This document shows, piece by piece, positions 38,546 through 47,247 of a stretch of 64,000 nucleotides of DNA; positions within the stretch are counted from its first letter, which is position 1; every line of letters starts with the position of its first letter. The translations under genes were made by a program, and so were the position numbers. Source of the stretch: Pseudomonas anatoliensis (lineage in GTDB: Bacteria > Pseudomonadota > Gammaproteobacteria > Pseudomonadales > Pseudomonadaceae); the NCBI RefSeq assembly GCF_017976235.1, contig NZ_JACVHC010000004.1, forward strand, positions 418,699 to 482,698. Direction: 5' to 3'. The notes beneath the pieces were generated by a model. It was not told the DNA's origin and did no database searches. It saw only the letters and a list, made by a program, of their open reading frames with translations.

Positions 38546-40828
38546 ATGGAGTGGCTTGGTTTGCAGTTTGTTACCGAGCTGCCAGAGAGCGGGCAGGTCA
38601 TTCTTGATTGCACACACAACCCCTTGCTGGTGCTGGTGGCCTATCTGGTTGCCTGCGCAGCGAGTTTTGCCACCCTCGATATGGCCGAGCGGGTTGCCCA
38701 CGCCGACGACCCGAGTTCACAGCGATTGTGGCGCTGGATAGGCGCTACCTGCCTGGCCGGCGGCATCTGGGCCATGCATTTCATCGGCATGCTCGCCTTT
38801 CAGGCGCCGATTGAAATCCAGTACGACCTGCCGATCACCCTGTTTTCCCTGTTGATCGCGCTGCTCGCCTCGTGGCTGGCGATGTATACGCTGAGCCATG
38901 CGCAGCCAAGTCTGATGCTCTACCTGAAAACCGCACTGCTCATCGGCCTCGGTATCGCCGGCATGCATTACGTGGGTATGGCCGCCATGCAATCGCGCGC
39001 CACTGCGTACTACGAACCGTCCCTGTTTGCGCTGTCGATTGCGATCGCCATCGGTGCCAGTTTCGCCGCGCTGTGGGTAGCCGGTTACCTGCGCGAAGGC
39101 AGTGGCATGGCTCATCAACTGCTCAAATACAGCGCAGCGCTGATTCTCGGCGCGGGCATTTTCAGTATGCATTTCACCGGGATGGCGGCACTGCAACTGG
39201 TGTTGCCCGAGGGCAGCCTGCCCGCGACGCCGGTCGATACCAGCCAGCTGCAACTGGGCCTGACGGTCGCGCTGATCATCCTGCTGATTCTGAGCAGCGC
39301 GATCAGCGCGGCGCTGTCCGACAAGAAACTGCAGAACAAGGAAAACGACCTGCGCCGCGTCAACGCCCTGCTCAGCCAACTTGATCAGGCGCGCATGGCG
39401 CTGCAACAAGTGGCCAACTACGACGCCCTGACCAACCTGATCAACCGCCGCGGCTTCAATCAGATCTTTGCCGAGAAGCTCAGCCAGAAAACCACCGAAG
39501 GCGGTATGCTCGCGGTGATGTTTCTCGACATCGACCACTTCAAACGCATCAATGACAGCCTCGGCCACGACGCCGGCGATGCCCTGCTCAAGGTCATCGC
39601 CAGTCACATCAAAGGTTCAGTGCGCAGCCACGAAGACGTGGTCGCACGTTTCGGCGGTGACGAGTTCTGCATCCTGATCAGCCTGCGCGACCGCGAAGAG
39701 GCGCGCAACATGGCCCAGCGCATCATGACCAAGATGAAGGAGCCCATAGAACTGGCCGGACGCCGCATGGTGATGACCACCAGCATCGGCATCAGTCTGT
39801 TTCCTGAAGATGGCAGCACCTGCGAAGAACTGCTCAAGCACGCCGATCTGGCGCTGTATCAATCCAAGGGCGCCGGGCGCAATGGCCTGCACTTTTTCAG
39901 TTCCAGCCTGAAAAACCGCGCGACCCTCGAATTGCAACTCGAAGAAGAACTGCGCCACGCACTGCGCGAAGAAAACGGCCTGATGCTGTATTACCAACCG
40001 ATCTTTGAACTGAAAACCGGTCGGGTGACCAAGCTCGAAGCGCTGATCCGCTGGCAGCATCCGACTCGTGGTCTGCTGACGCCTGACGCTTTTATCAGCA
40101 TCGCGGAAAGCAACGGCCTCATTGCCGAACTCGACAACTGGGTGCTGCGCCGGGCCTGCAAGGACCTGGGCGAGCTGTCGAAACATGGCTGCGAAGAACT
40201 GAAAATCGCCTGGAACTGCTCGCCGTTGAATCTGGCTCGCGATGAACTGGCCGACGAAATCGAACATGCGCTGCGTACCGCTGGCGTCGCTCCGGAACGA
40301 CTGGAACTGGAAGTCACCGAAAATGCCTTGATGGGCAATATCGCCAATACCCTGGTGCTGTTACGGCAGATCCGCGCCCTCGGCGTGTCGCTGTCGATCG
40401 ACGACTTCGGCACCGGCTACTCGTCACTGGCTTACCTCAAGCGCTTGCCACTCAACACGCTGAAGATTGACCGTTCGTTCATTCTCGACATTCCCACCGC
40501 GACGGCAGACATGGAGATCGTCCAGGCGATCATCGTCATGGCCCACACCCTGCACTTGCAGGTGGTCACCGAAGGCGTCGAAAGCCTGGAGCAGTACGAA
40601 TTCCTCGAACGCTCGGGTTGCGATTTCATTCAGGGTTACCTGCTCAGCCGCCCGGTGCCGCTGGACGAGCTGCGCCCGGTGCTGGAAGAAATCAATCAGC
40701 GCAAACATTCACTTACGGTCAATCCGTTGATTCTGGCGCGCGGTACATTTGCACCAGTGTCGCTGGATCCTTCGCCAAAAAACCCTGCGCCCCATGCAGG
40801 CGCATCAGTTGTGCGGCCAATCCGCTGA
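38546..40828 (+). CDS. Membrane c-di-GMP sensor/turnover protein, MHYT-GGDEF-EAL
   Basis: The 760-residue protein starts with a seven-helix MHYT domain whose three diagnostic motifs are visible (MHFIGMLAF, MHYVGMAAM, MHFTGMAAL), thought to bind copper and sense oxygen or NO. A GGDEF domain follows with intact GGDEF at residues 370-374, and an EAL domain with E498-A-L500. The residue expected for the inhibitory RxxD site is Ser, so product inhibition may be lost. The family includes MucR and NbdA of P. aeruginosa. I cannot tell which is the orthologue. The last 110 bases overlap the convergent next gene. Confidence 0.9.
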   Translation: MEWLGLQFVTELPESGQVILDCTHNPLLVLVAYLVACAASFATLDMAERVAHADDPSSQRLWRWIGATCLAGGIWAMHFIGMLAFQAPIEIQYDLPITLFSLLIALLASWLAMYTLSHAQPSLMLYLKTALLIGLGIAGMHYVGMAAMQSRATAYYEPSLFALSIAIAIGASFAALWVAGYLREGSGMAHQLLKYSAALILGAGIFSMHFTGMAALQLVLPEGSLPATPVDTSQLQLGLTVALIILLILSSAISAALSDKKLQNKENDLRRVNALLSQLDQARMALQQVANYDALTNLINRRGFNQIFAEKLSQKTTEGGMLAVMFLDIDHFKRINDSLGHDAGDALLKVIASHIKGSVRSHEDVVARFGGDEFCILISLRDREEARNMAQRIMTKMKEPIELAGRRMVMTTSIGISLFPEDGSTCEELLKHADLALYQSKGAGRNGLHFFSSSLKNRATLELQLEEELRHALREENGLMLYYQPIFELKTGRVTKLEALIRWQHPTRGLLTPDAFISIAESNGLIAELDNWVLRRACKDLGELSKHGCEELKIAWNCSPLNLARDELADEIEHALRTAGVAPERLELEVTENALMGNIANTLVLLRQIRALGVSLSIDDFGTGYSSLAYLKRLPLNTLKIDRSFILDIPTATADMEIVQAIIVMAHTLHLQVVTEGVESLEQYEFLERSGCDFIQGYLLSRPVPLDELRPVLEEINQRKHSLTVNPLILARGTFAPVSLDPSPKNPAPHAGASVVRPIR

Positions 40829-41615
40829 TCGGCGTGGCCGAACCTTGCTCGCGGGAGAATTTCACGGCGGTGTCGAGATCCTTGAGCAGCGTGCGCACGT
40901 GCCACTTCACCGGTTCGAAACGACTCTCGGCCATTTGCGGGGCGAGGATCTGCAACGGTTTCGAATCGGCAAAACCACCGGCCAACGCTTCTGCGATCAA
41001 GCTCGCATCGACCCCCGCCTGCTCGGCCAGTGCCACCACTTCGGCGATCACCAGTGCATTGCAGGCGACGATCATCTGATTGCAGGCCTTGGTCACTTGA
41101 CCGGCCCCCACGCCGCCCATGTGCGTGACGCGCTGACCAAGATTGAGCAGCACCGAGCGTACGCGCTCAAGATCTGCCGCCTCACCACCGACCATGATCG
41201 CCAAACTGCCAGCCTCGGCACCAACCACCCCGCCCGACACCGGAGAGTCGAGCCAGGCCATGCCGGTTTGACTCAATAATTGCGCGGCCATCTCACGAGT
41301 GGCCGTGGGTTCGAGACTGGAAAAATCCACCAGCAACTGGCCACCCTTCGCGCCCTCGGCGACACCGGCCGGGCCAAATACCACCTCGCGCACCACGGCG
41401 GTATCCGCCAGGCACAGCATCACCACGTCGGCGTGTTCGCACAGCTCAGAAGGGCTGGCGACCAGTCGGGCCCCGGCCGCGACCAGTGGCTCGCACTTGG
41501 CCGGATTGCGGTTCCACACCGTCAGCGGATAACCCGCCGCCAGCAGGCGTCGGCACATCGGCAGGCCCATCAGGCCGATTCCGGCAAATCCCAACGAAGG
41601 TAGCGATGACATCAT
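40719..41615 (-). CDS. NAD(P)-dependent beta-hydroxyacid dehydrogenase (GarR/HIBADH family)
   Basis: The 298-residue protein has the Rossmann motif GFAGIGLMGLPMCRRLL at the N-terminus and the family signature DSPVSGGVVGAEAG. A catalytic lysine sits in GQVTKACNQMIVACN, as in 3-hydroxyisobutyrate and tartronate semialdehyde reductases. Two ATGs in tandem occur (41615, 41612); AAGGAGG precedes both and suits the second slightly better. The substrate is uncertain. The 3' end overlaps the convergent c-di-GMP gene by 110 bases. Confidence 0.85.
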   Translation of the reverse strand: MMSSLPSLGFAGIGLMGLPMCRRLLAAGYPLTVWNRNPAKCEPLVAAGARLVASPSELCEHADVVMLCLADTAVVREVVFGPAGVAEGAKGGQLLVDFSSLEPTATREMAAQLLSQTGMAWLDSPVSGGVVGAEAGSLAIMVGGEAADLERVRSVLLNLGQRVTHMGGVGAGQVTKACNQMIVACNALVIAEVVALAEQAGVDASLIAEALAGGFADSKPLQILAPQMAESRFEPVKWHVRTLLKDLDTAVKFSREQGSATPISGLAAQLMRLHGAQGFLAKDPATLVQMYRAPESTD

Positions 41616-41811
41616 TTAGCCTCCTTTTGATTAAAGATCGCCGAATAATGGCCGATTCATCAACGATCAGGAAAGGATTCCCCCGAGCGACAGTCAGGCC
41701 AAGTCCCTGAAGCCCGGGCCAAATTCGCGCAAAAAAGACGCGAGATCTTATTCCGTGAGGTTCGCTGACATTCAGTCACCGGGCCAACCCAGTCCAGGTA
41801 CATGGCGCACA

Positions 41812-44010
41812 ATGACTTCTAAAAATAATCCCGCCACTGCGGTAGCCGATCTGACCCTGAGCCAGGCTGCCAACAGCCCGTCATCGTCCAAGCCATTGGC
41901 TCCCTCGCGCCCGCTGTCGACCCAGCAATACCTGTACTTCACCGAAACCAATACTGACCGCATCCTCGACAACCTCGACGGTTTGCGCGACATGGTGTTC
42001 CCGCGCCCGCCGCACCTGGAAGGCGACAACGAGCAGCACAGCGATCAGGAATTCCCGTCGGTGTGCCTGATCGGCCTCGGTCGCTGCGGCTCCAACATCG
42101 CCCTCGATGTGGCGGAGCTGGTGTACAACGCGCGCAAGTTCTACCTCAACGAATTCAACAACGAAGACCGTGCAGCCGACCGGCGTTCGGCCGACAAGGG
42201 CTACAGCCCGGCGCAGTGGATCAAGAACAACCTGCGACTCGGCACCAACAAAAGCAGCAAACCGGTATTCCTGGTGGAACCGCTGGTGATGCTCGGCGAC
42301 CTCGACAAGGACATTGCCGGGCGCATCCGTTTCTCGCGCAAGGGCGAGAAAAGCGGCTTCCTGCGCGACTACAGCAAAATGAAGATCATGGACTTGTCCG
42401 AAGTCCACGCCGGTGGCGCCGGTAACGCGCCGATCCTCGGCCAATACCTGGCGAAGATCATCCTCAACAAGGACACCCAGCGCTTCTCCAGCCCTGACTG
42501 GAAAATGATCCACTCGTACCTGATCGACAGCTGCGGCATCAAGGCCAACCAGTCGCGCCTGTATTTCTCGATCTTCAGTGCCGGTGGCGGTACGGGTTCG
42601 GGCATGGCTTCGGAGTTTGGCCTGGCTCAGCAGCACTCGTACATGAACAAGACGTTCGACACCAAACCGATGGACGAGCACGACGGCAAAAGCGGTCATT
42701 CATTCGTGTTCGAGCCGATCTTCACCAGCGGCATCTGCGTGCTGCCGAACATTTCCGATCACCGCAGCGAAATGTCCGAGGCGCTGCACATCAACGCCGG
42801 TCGCCTGCTGTGCAAATACCTTTCGGAAGAATGGGATTTCTCCTACAACTTCGACAATGAAGACAGCAGCGAAGCCAGCGTCATGGGCCGTATTCGCCCA
42901 TGGAACGCGATGATGCTGATCTCCAACGACATCATGCGTTACGCCGAAGAAAGCGATGACGGCAACATCCAGAACATAGATGTCAATGCCATGGAGAAGC
43001 ACGCCAACCAATACATCTCGCAACAGATCTTCAACATTCTGACGGCGCAGGCCGTCACCACCGACTACGACCAGAACTACTTCCGTCGCGCCGGCATCGA
43101 CATCGGCGAAACCATTCGCCTCGACGCCAACGACCTGTTCATGAGCCTGGCCGGCCCGGTGGCGATTGCCTACGCCGAATCGGTGGTGCCGGAAACCCCG
43201 CCACCGAGCAGCGACAAGTTCAAGGTGTTCGATAAAGAACCGCAGCGTCTGAACATCGACGACTTGTTCTTCCGTTCGATCGACCTGCCGCACTTCAACA
43301 AGGTCACTCAGGCCATCGAAGGCATCAGCCTGTTGCCGATCGAATCCAAGCGCTATCGCGCCTCGCTCGAGCAGTACAAGAATTCCGGCTACGACGCCGC
43401 TGCCCTGCACGACCTGCATTTCTTCAAGAACTGCTCGTCGGTGGTCTCGATCGTTTCGCTGCCCAAGGACTACAAGCTGTCGTACATGGATCTGAACCGG
43501 TTGAAGACGCACCTCAACAGCCTGTTCCCCAACACCACGCTCAAGCGCTACGCGCTGGTGATCGGCGCCTCGGCCAACCTGTCGCTGACCACGTTGATCG
43601 CCAAGAGCCCGTGCCTGTCGGACGACTTCCTGACCTTGATCGTCGCGTTCATCAAGCGCTGCTTCGCGAAGAACCCGTACCGTTTCGACGAGACGCTGGA
43701 CAACTCGATCCTCGACTTCATCATCAATGAAGAATTCGACGAAAACCGCATCGACGAACTGCTCAACGAATTCGAAAACCCGGCGAAAATCCTCGACACC
43801 AACTGGTACGCGATCAAACCGATGTACGAGAAAAAGTACCGCGAACTGATCAACGATAAAGAGAAGTTCGTCTCGATCAACGACATTCGTCTGTCGCGTG
43901 ATTGCGTGAAGAAGTCGATCAAATACCTGCGCGAGATCTACCGTCACCGGATTGGCAAGACCAAGGTTATTTCCCTGAATAACCATACCGGGAAGTCGTT
44001 TACGGTCTGA
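41812..44010 (+). CDS. Large tubulin/FtsZ-superfamily GTPase-like protein, 732 aa
   Basis: Residues of the nucleotide site are readable. T1 is G88-LGRCG-S-N95 in VCLIGLGRCGSNIALDV. The tubulin signature loop T4 is GGGTGSG at 258-264 in SIFSAGGGTGSGMASE. An FtsZ H6-like block is SNDIMRY at 371-377, followed by an H7-like helix with QYISQQIFNIL. T7-like spacing D438-AN-D441 lies in IRLDANDLFMSL, at the place of the FtsZ NxDxxD catalytic loop. About 290 residues follow with no family I know. The likely relative is the poorly described 'tubulin-like' family (Pfam Tubulin_2), not FtsZ itself. The start at 41812 is tentative because the ribosome site is weak. No partner gene is adjacent. Confidence 0.75.
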   Translation: MTSKNNPATAVADLTLSQAANSPSSSKPLAPSRPLSTQQYLYFTETNTDRILDNLDGLRDMVFPRPPHLEGDNEQHSDQEFPSVCLIGLGRCGSNIALDVAELVYNARKFYLNEFNNEDRAADRRSADKGYSPAQWIKNNLRLGTNKSSKPVFLVEPLVMLGDLDKDIAGRIRFSRKGEKSGFLRDYSKMKIMDLSEVHAGGAGNAPILGQYLAKIILNKDTQRFSSPDWKMIHSYLIDSCGIKANQSRLYFSIFSAGGGTGSGMASEFGLAQQHSYMNKTFDTKPMDEHDGKSGHSFVFEPIFTSGICVLPNISDHRSEMSEALHINAGRLLCKYLSEEWDFSYNFDNEDSSEASVMGRIRPWNAMMLISNDIMRYAEESDDGNIQNIDVNAMEKHANQYISQQIFNILTAQAVTTDYDQNYFRRAGIDIGETIRLDANDLFMSLAGPVAIAYAESVVPETPPPSSDKFKVFDKEPQRLNIDDLFFRSIDLPHFNKVTQAIEGISLLPIESKRYRASLEQYKNSGYDAAALHDLHFFKNCSSVVSIVSLPKDYKLSYMDLNRLKTHLNSLFPNTTLKRYALVIGASANLSLTTLIAKSPCLSDDFLTLIVAFIKRCFAKNPYRFDETLDNSILDFIINEEFDENRIDELLNEFENPAKILDTNWYAIKPMYEKKYRELINDKEKFVSINDIRLSRDCVKKSIKYLREIYRHRIGKTKVISLNNHTGKSFTV

Positions 44011-44030
44011 CTCTGGACCGAGTCGCTCCA

Positions 44031-44094
44031 ATCGCGAGCAGGCTCACTCCTACATTTGAAATGCGTACCCTGTAGGAGTGAGCCTGCTCGCGAT
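44031..44094. repeat. Family-C palindromic pair (TCGCGAGCAGGCTCACTCC)
   Basis: Two inverted copies of the TCGCGAGCAGGCTCACTCCTACA element follow the tubulin-like gene. The family differs from family A and recurs at 59709-59799. Confidence 0.88.
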
Positions 44095-44304
44095 AAGGCC
44101 TTCAAATTCACTGAAGGCTTCAGCCTTTCCAACATCCAGAAACAATTAAGCAGCCGTCAGGCTGCTCACTCAACTGTGCCCGTTACGTTTACGTCACCGT
44201 TATGCCACCCCCGCCTGTGGCGAATCTCTACGGCAACATGCCATCACGCTACTCGGCTACACACTTTCTTTGGCTGATGCCGCGCACCAACAAGGTGCAA
44301 CCAA

Positions 44305-44610
44305 TTATTCGCCCGCCCTTTCCTGGATCAAAATCCACGGACTGACCACCACGGCCCACAGCGCAGGATCACGCTCGAAAAGATCCAGCGCCCGCGATTC
44401 AGACAGCTTGGCGAGCTTGTCTTCGGCCAGCCAAGCGGCGACTTTCTCGCCTTCGTCAGAGGCCACGGCTTCGGCGGCGGCGATCAGATCCAGGCTCGGG
44501 TCGACCCACAATAGGGCACCCTTGGCGAAGAACGGCTCCAGCTCTTTCCAGGTAATAGATGCGGTTTCACCAAGCAGCTTGGCATAGAGGGTGCTAGGTT
44601 CTTGATTCAT
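44305..44610 (-). CDS. DUF2288 family protein, 101 aa
   Basis: The ATG at 44610 gives MNQEPSTLYAKLLGETASITW, the usual DUF2288 start. The body (ELEPFFAKGALLWVDPSLDL...) ends with FERDPALWAVVVSPWILIQE, the family's conserved C-terminal block. The protein is small, cytoplasmic and without known function. It stands alone on the minus strand between the repeat at 44 kb and the braC promoter region. The upstream 354-base gap (44611-44964) is described separately. Confidence 0.83.
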   Translation of the reverse strand: MNQEPSTLYAKLLGETASITWKELEPFFAKGALLWVDPSLDLIAAAEAVASDEGEKVAAWLAEDKLAKLSESRALDLFERDPALWAVVVSPWILIQERAGE

Positions 44611-44964
44611 GGGAACTGTCCGGAAAAGAAATCGACGCGAATAATAACGTCGGTGGTCCGCCAGAAAAACCCGGTTGCAAAAAGCTGAACCGAACGAAAA
44701 GAGCAGGAAGGCCAAGGAATGCTGTTGATTGGGATATATGCCGTCGAACGCCCCGCCGCAATTCTGTCTTTTTCATTCAAAAATGCGACACCCTCAAGTT
44801 TTGTCCCTCGGCGCCTGCTTCCCAGGCCAACAACCGGCGCTCTACACTGTACCGGTACAGTTGCCGAGGGTATTTCCGGAGGGTATCGCAAAGATATCTG
44901 ACCCGGTTCTGCTGCTACGGCGCCAGAACTCAAAAAAAAATTACAACAGTAAGAGTGGAGCACT
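44611..44964. other. Divergent promoter gap between DUF2288 gene and braC
   Basis: The gap holds a perfect 16-base palindrome (44846-44861) about 104 bases before braC and a poly-A stretch just upstream of braC's AGAGTGG. I see no further gene. Confidence 0.5.
44846..44861. promoter_or_regulatory. Perfect palindrome upstream of braC, possible operator
   Basis: ACTGTACCGGTACAGT is fully self-complementary over 16 bases, 104 bases before the braC start. Its length and position suit a dimeric repressor or activator. The regulator is unknown. Confidence 0.5.
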
Positions 44965-46092
44965 ATGACTAAGGCTACTAAGCAGATTTCCAAACTGTTT
45001 GCCGCTATGGTTCTGGCCGGGGTTGCCAGCCATTCGTTCGCAGCTGACACCATCAAGATCGGTATCGCCGGTCCCAAGACCGGTCCAGTAGCCCAATATG
45101 GCGACATGCAGTTCAGTGGCGCGAAAATGGCCATCGAACAGATCAACGCCAAGGGCGGCGTCGACGGCAAGCAACTTCAAGCCGTTGAATACGACGATGC
45201 CTGCGATCCAAAACAAGCGGTAGCGGTTGCGAACAAGGTCGTCAACGACGGCGTCAAGTTCGTGGTCGGTCACCTGTGCTCCAGCTCCACTCAACCGGCT
45301 TCGGACATCTACGAAGACGAAGGCGTGATCATGATCACCCCGGCTGCCACCAGCCCGGACATCACCGCCCGTGGTTACAAAATGATCTTCCGTACTATCG
45401 GTCTGGACAGCGCCCAGGGCCCTGCCGCCGGTAACTACATCGCCGACCACGTCAAACCGAAAATCGTCGGCGTGCTGCACGACAAGCAGCAGTACGGTGA
45501 AGGCATCGCCACTGCCGTCAAATCCACCCTTGAGAAGAAAGGCACCAAAGTTGCCGTGTTCGAAGGCGTCAACGCCGGCGACAAAGACTTCTCGGCCATC
45601 ATTGCCAAACTCAAGCAAGCCAACGTCGATTTCGTTTACTACGGCGGCTACCACCCTGAGCTGGGTCTGATCCTGCGCCAGGCTCAGGAAAAAGGCCTGA
45701 AAGCCAAGTTCATGGGTCCGGAAGGCGTGGGTAACGACTCGATCACCCAGATCGCCAAAGACGCTGCCGAAGGCCTGCTGGTGACCCTGCCGAAATCCTT
45801 CGACCAGGACCCTGCCAACATCGCCCTGGCTGATGCATTCAAGGCGAAGAAAGAGGATCCGAGCGGCCCGTTCGTGTTCCCGTCCTACTCGGCCGTGACC
45901 CTGATCGCCGAAGGCATCAAGGCTGCCAAGTCCGAAGACCCGACCAAAGTGGCTGAAGCCATTCACGCCGGCACCTTCAAGACCCCGACTGGCGACCTGA
46001 GCTACGACGCCAAGGGCGACCTGAAGGACTTCAAATTCGTAGTTTACGAGTGGCACAACGGCAAACCTAAAACCGAGGTTTCGCCTCAGTAA
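44965..46092 (+). CDS. braC: Branched-chain amino-acid ABC transporter, periplasmic binding protein
   Basis: The 375-residue protein has a signal peptide (cut after SHSFA, about residue 26). The mature start ADTIKIGIAGPKTGPVAQYGDMQ is the LIVBP type I periplasmic-binding fold. It also carries the conserved VVGHLCSSSTQPASDIYEDEGV-type ligand-binding loop and disulfide cysteines. BraC binds Leu, Ile, Val (also Ala, Thr) for the BraDEFG permease. It is separated from braD by a terminator and 231 bases, so partial readthrough or separate promoters balance the higher need for binding protein. Confidence 0.93.
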   Translation: MTKATKQISKLFAAMVLAGVASHSFAADTIKIGIAGPKTGPVAQYGDMQFSGAKMAIEQINAKGGVDGKQLQAVEYDDACDPKQAVAVANKVVNDGVKFVVGHLCSSSTQPASDIYEDEGVIMITPAATSPDITARGYKMIFRTIGLDSAQGPAAGNYIADHVKPKIVGVLHDKQQYGEGIATAVKSTLEKKGTKVAVFEGVNAGDKDFSAIIAKLKQANVDFVYYGGYHPELGLILRQAQEKGLKAKFMGPEGVGNDSITQIAKDAAEGLLVTLPKSFDQDPANIALADAFKAKKEDPSGPFVFPSYSAVTLIAEGIKAAKSEDPTKVAEAIHAGTFKTPTGDLSYDAKGDLKDFKFVVYEWHNGKPKTEVSPQ

Positions 46093-46116
46093 GGCATTGC
46101 CGAACTGACTGCCAAT

Positions 46117-46147
46117 AAAGCCCACGGCGTGCCGTGGGCTTTGTTTT
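46117..46147 (+). terminator. Rho-independent terminator between braC and braD
   Basis: AAAGCCCACGGC and GCCGTGGGCTTT form a strong stem with a short T-rich tail, 24 bases after the braC stop. Confidence 0.9.
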
Positions 46148-46323
46148 ACGAATGTATAGGGCCGCGCTGGCGTGATCCGCCAGTCTCCCCACCTGAAAAT
46201 CTCAAAACCGTCATCAGCGGTTCGCTGGCAAAACCCGGATTCGAAGTGGATAAAGATCCACGGGGCCGGGCGGGAAAATGACTCCACCAGTGAAATGCGT
46301 ATCAGGTTTTTAGGAGCGCTGTA

Positions 46324-47247
46324 ATGCCTGACATCTATCACTTCTTCCAACAGCTGGTTAACGGCCTGAACGTTGGCAGCATGTATGCCCTGATCGCCAT
46401 CGGCTACACGATGGTTTACGGCATCATTGGAATGATCAACTTCGCCCACGGCGAGGTGTACATGATTGGCTCCTACGTGGCGTTCATCGCCATCGCCGGG
46501 CTCACCATGATGGGACTCGACAGTGTCCCGCTGTTGATGACGGCGGCGTTCATCGCCAGCATCGTCGTGACCAGTTCCTACGGTTACAGCATCGAACGGA
46601 TCGCCTACCGCCCTCTGCGCGGCAGCAACCGTCTGATCCCGCTGATTTCCGCCATCGGTATGTCGATCTTCCTGCAGAACACCGTTCTGCTGGCGCAAGA
46701 CTCCAAGGACAAAGCTATCCCCAACCTGATTCCGGGCAACATTGTCTTCGGGCCAGGTGGCGCACAAGAAGTGCTGATTTCCTACATGCAGATCGTGGTG
46801 TTCGTGGTCACGTTGATCGCCATGCTCGGCCTGACACTGTTCATCTCTCGCTCTCGTCTGGGCCGCGCCTGCCGCGCCTGTGCCGAAGACATCAAGATGG
46901 CCAACCTGCTCGGCATCAACACCAACAACATCATCGCCCTGACCTTCGTCATTGGTGCTGCGCTGGCGGCCGTCGCGGCTGTGCTGCTGAGCATGCAATA
47001 CGGGGTGATCAACCCGAACGCCGGTTTCCTCGTCGGCCTCAAAGCCTTCACCGCCGCGGTATTGGGCGGCATCGGCAGCATCCCCGGCGCCATGCTCGGC
47101 GGGTTGGTGCTTGGGGTGGCGGAAGCTTTCGGTGCCGATATCTTCGGCGACCAGTACAAGGACGTCGTGGCTTTCGGCTTGTTGGTTCTGGTGCTGTTGT
47201 TCCGTCCGACCGGCATTCTGGGCCGTCCGGAGGTTGAGAAAGTATGA
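46324..47247 (+). CDS. braD: Branched-chain amino-acid ABC transporter, permease LivH/BraD
   Basis: The 307-residue permease starts with the family block [23 protein letters not shown] and carries the cytoplasmic EAA-like loop ([20 protein letters not shown]). It has about eight membrane segments. It forms one half of the transmembrane channel with BraE. GGAG precedes the ATG. Its stop overlaps braE by four bases (ATGA). Confidence 0.93.
   Translation: MPDIYHFFQQLVNGLNVGSMYALIAIGYTMVYGIIGMINFAHGEVYMIGSYVAFIAIAGLTMMGLDSVPLLMTAAFIASIVVTSSYGYSIERIAYRPLRGSNRLIPLISAIGMSIFLQNTVLLAQDSKDKAIPNLIPGNIVFGPGGAQEVLISYMQIVVFVVTLIAMLGLTLFISRSRLGRACRACAEDIKMANLLGINTNNIIALTFVIGAALAAVAAVLLSMQYGVINPNAGFLVGLKAFTAAVLGGIGSIPGAMLGGLVLGVAEAFGADIFGDQYKDVVAFGLLVLVLLFRPTGILGRPEVEKV

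Noticed and set aside
42700..44031. Minus-strand open frame of about 443 codons opposite the tubulin-like gene
   Set aside because: Valine/glutamate/aspartate-rich shadow of a GC-rich gene; the plus-strand protein has ordered motifs, so this one is not credible.
44941..46998. Minus-strand open frame of about 685 codons opposite braC and braD
   Set aside because: Antisense to well-supported genes, with no recognisable domain.
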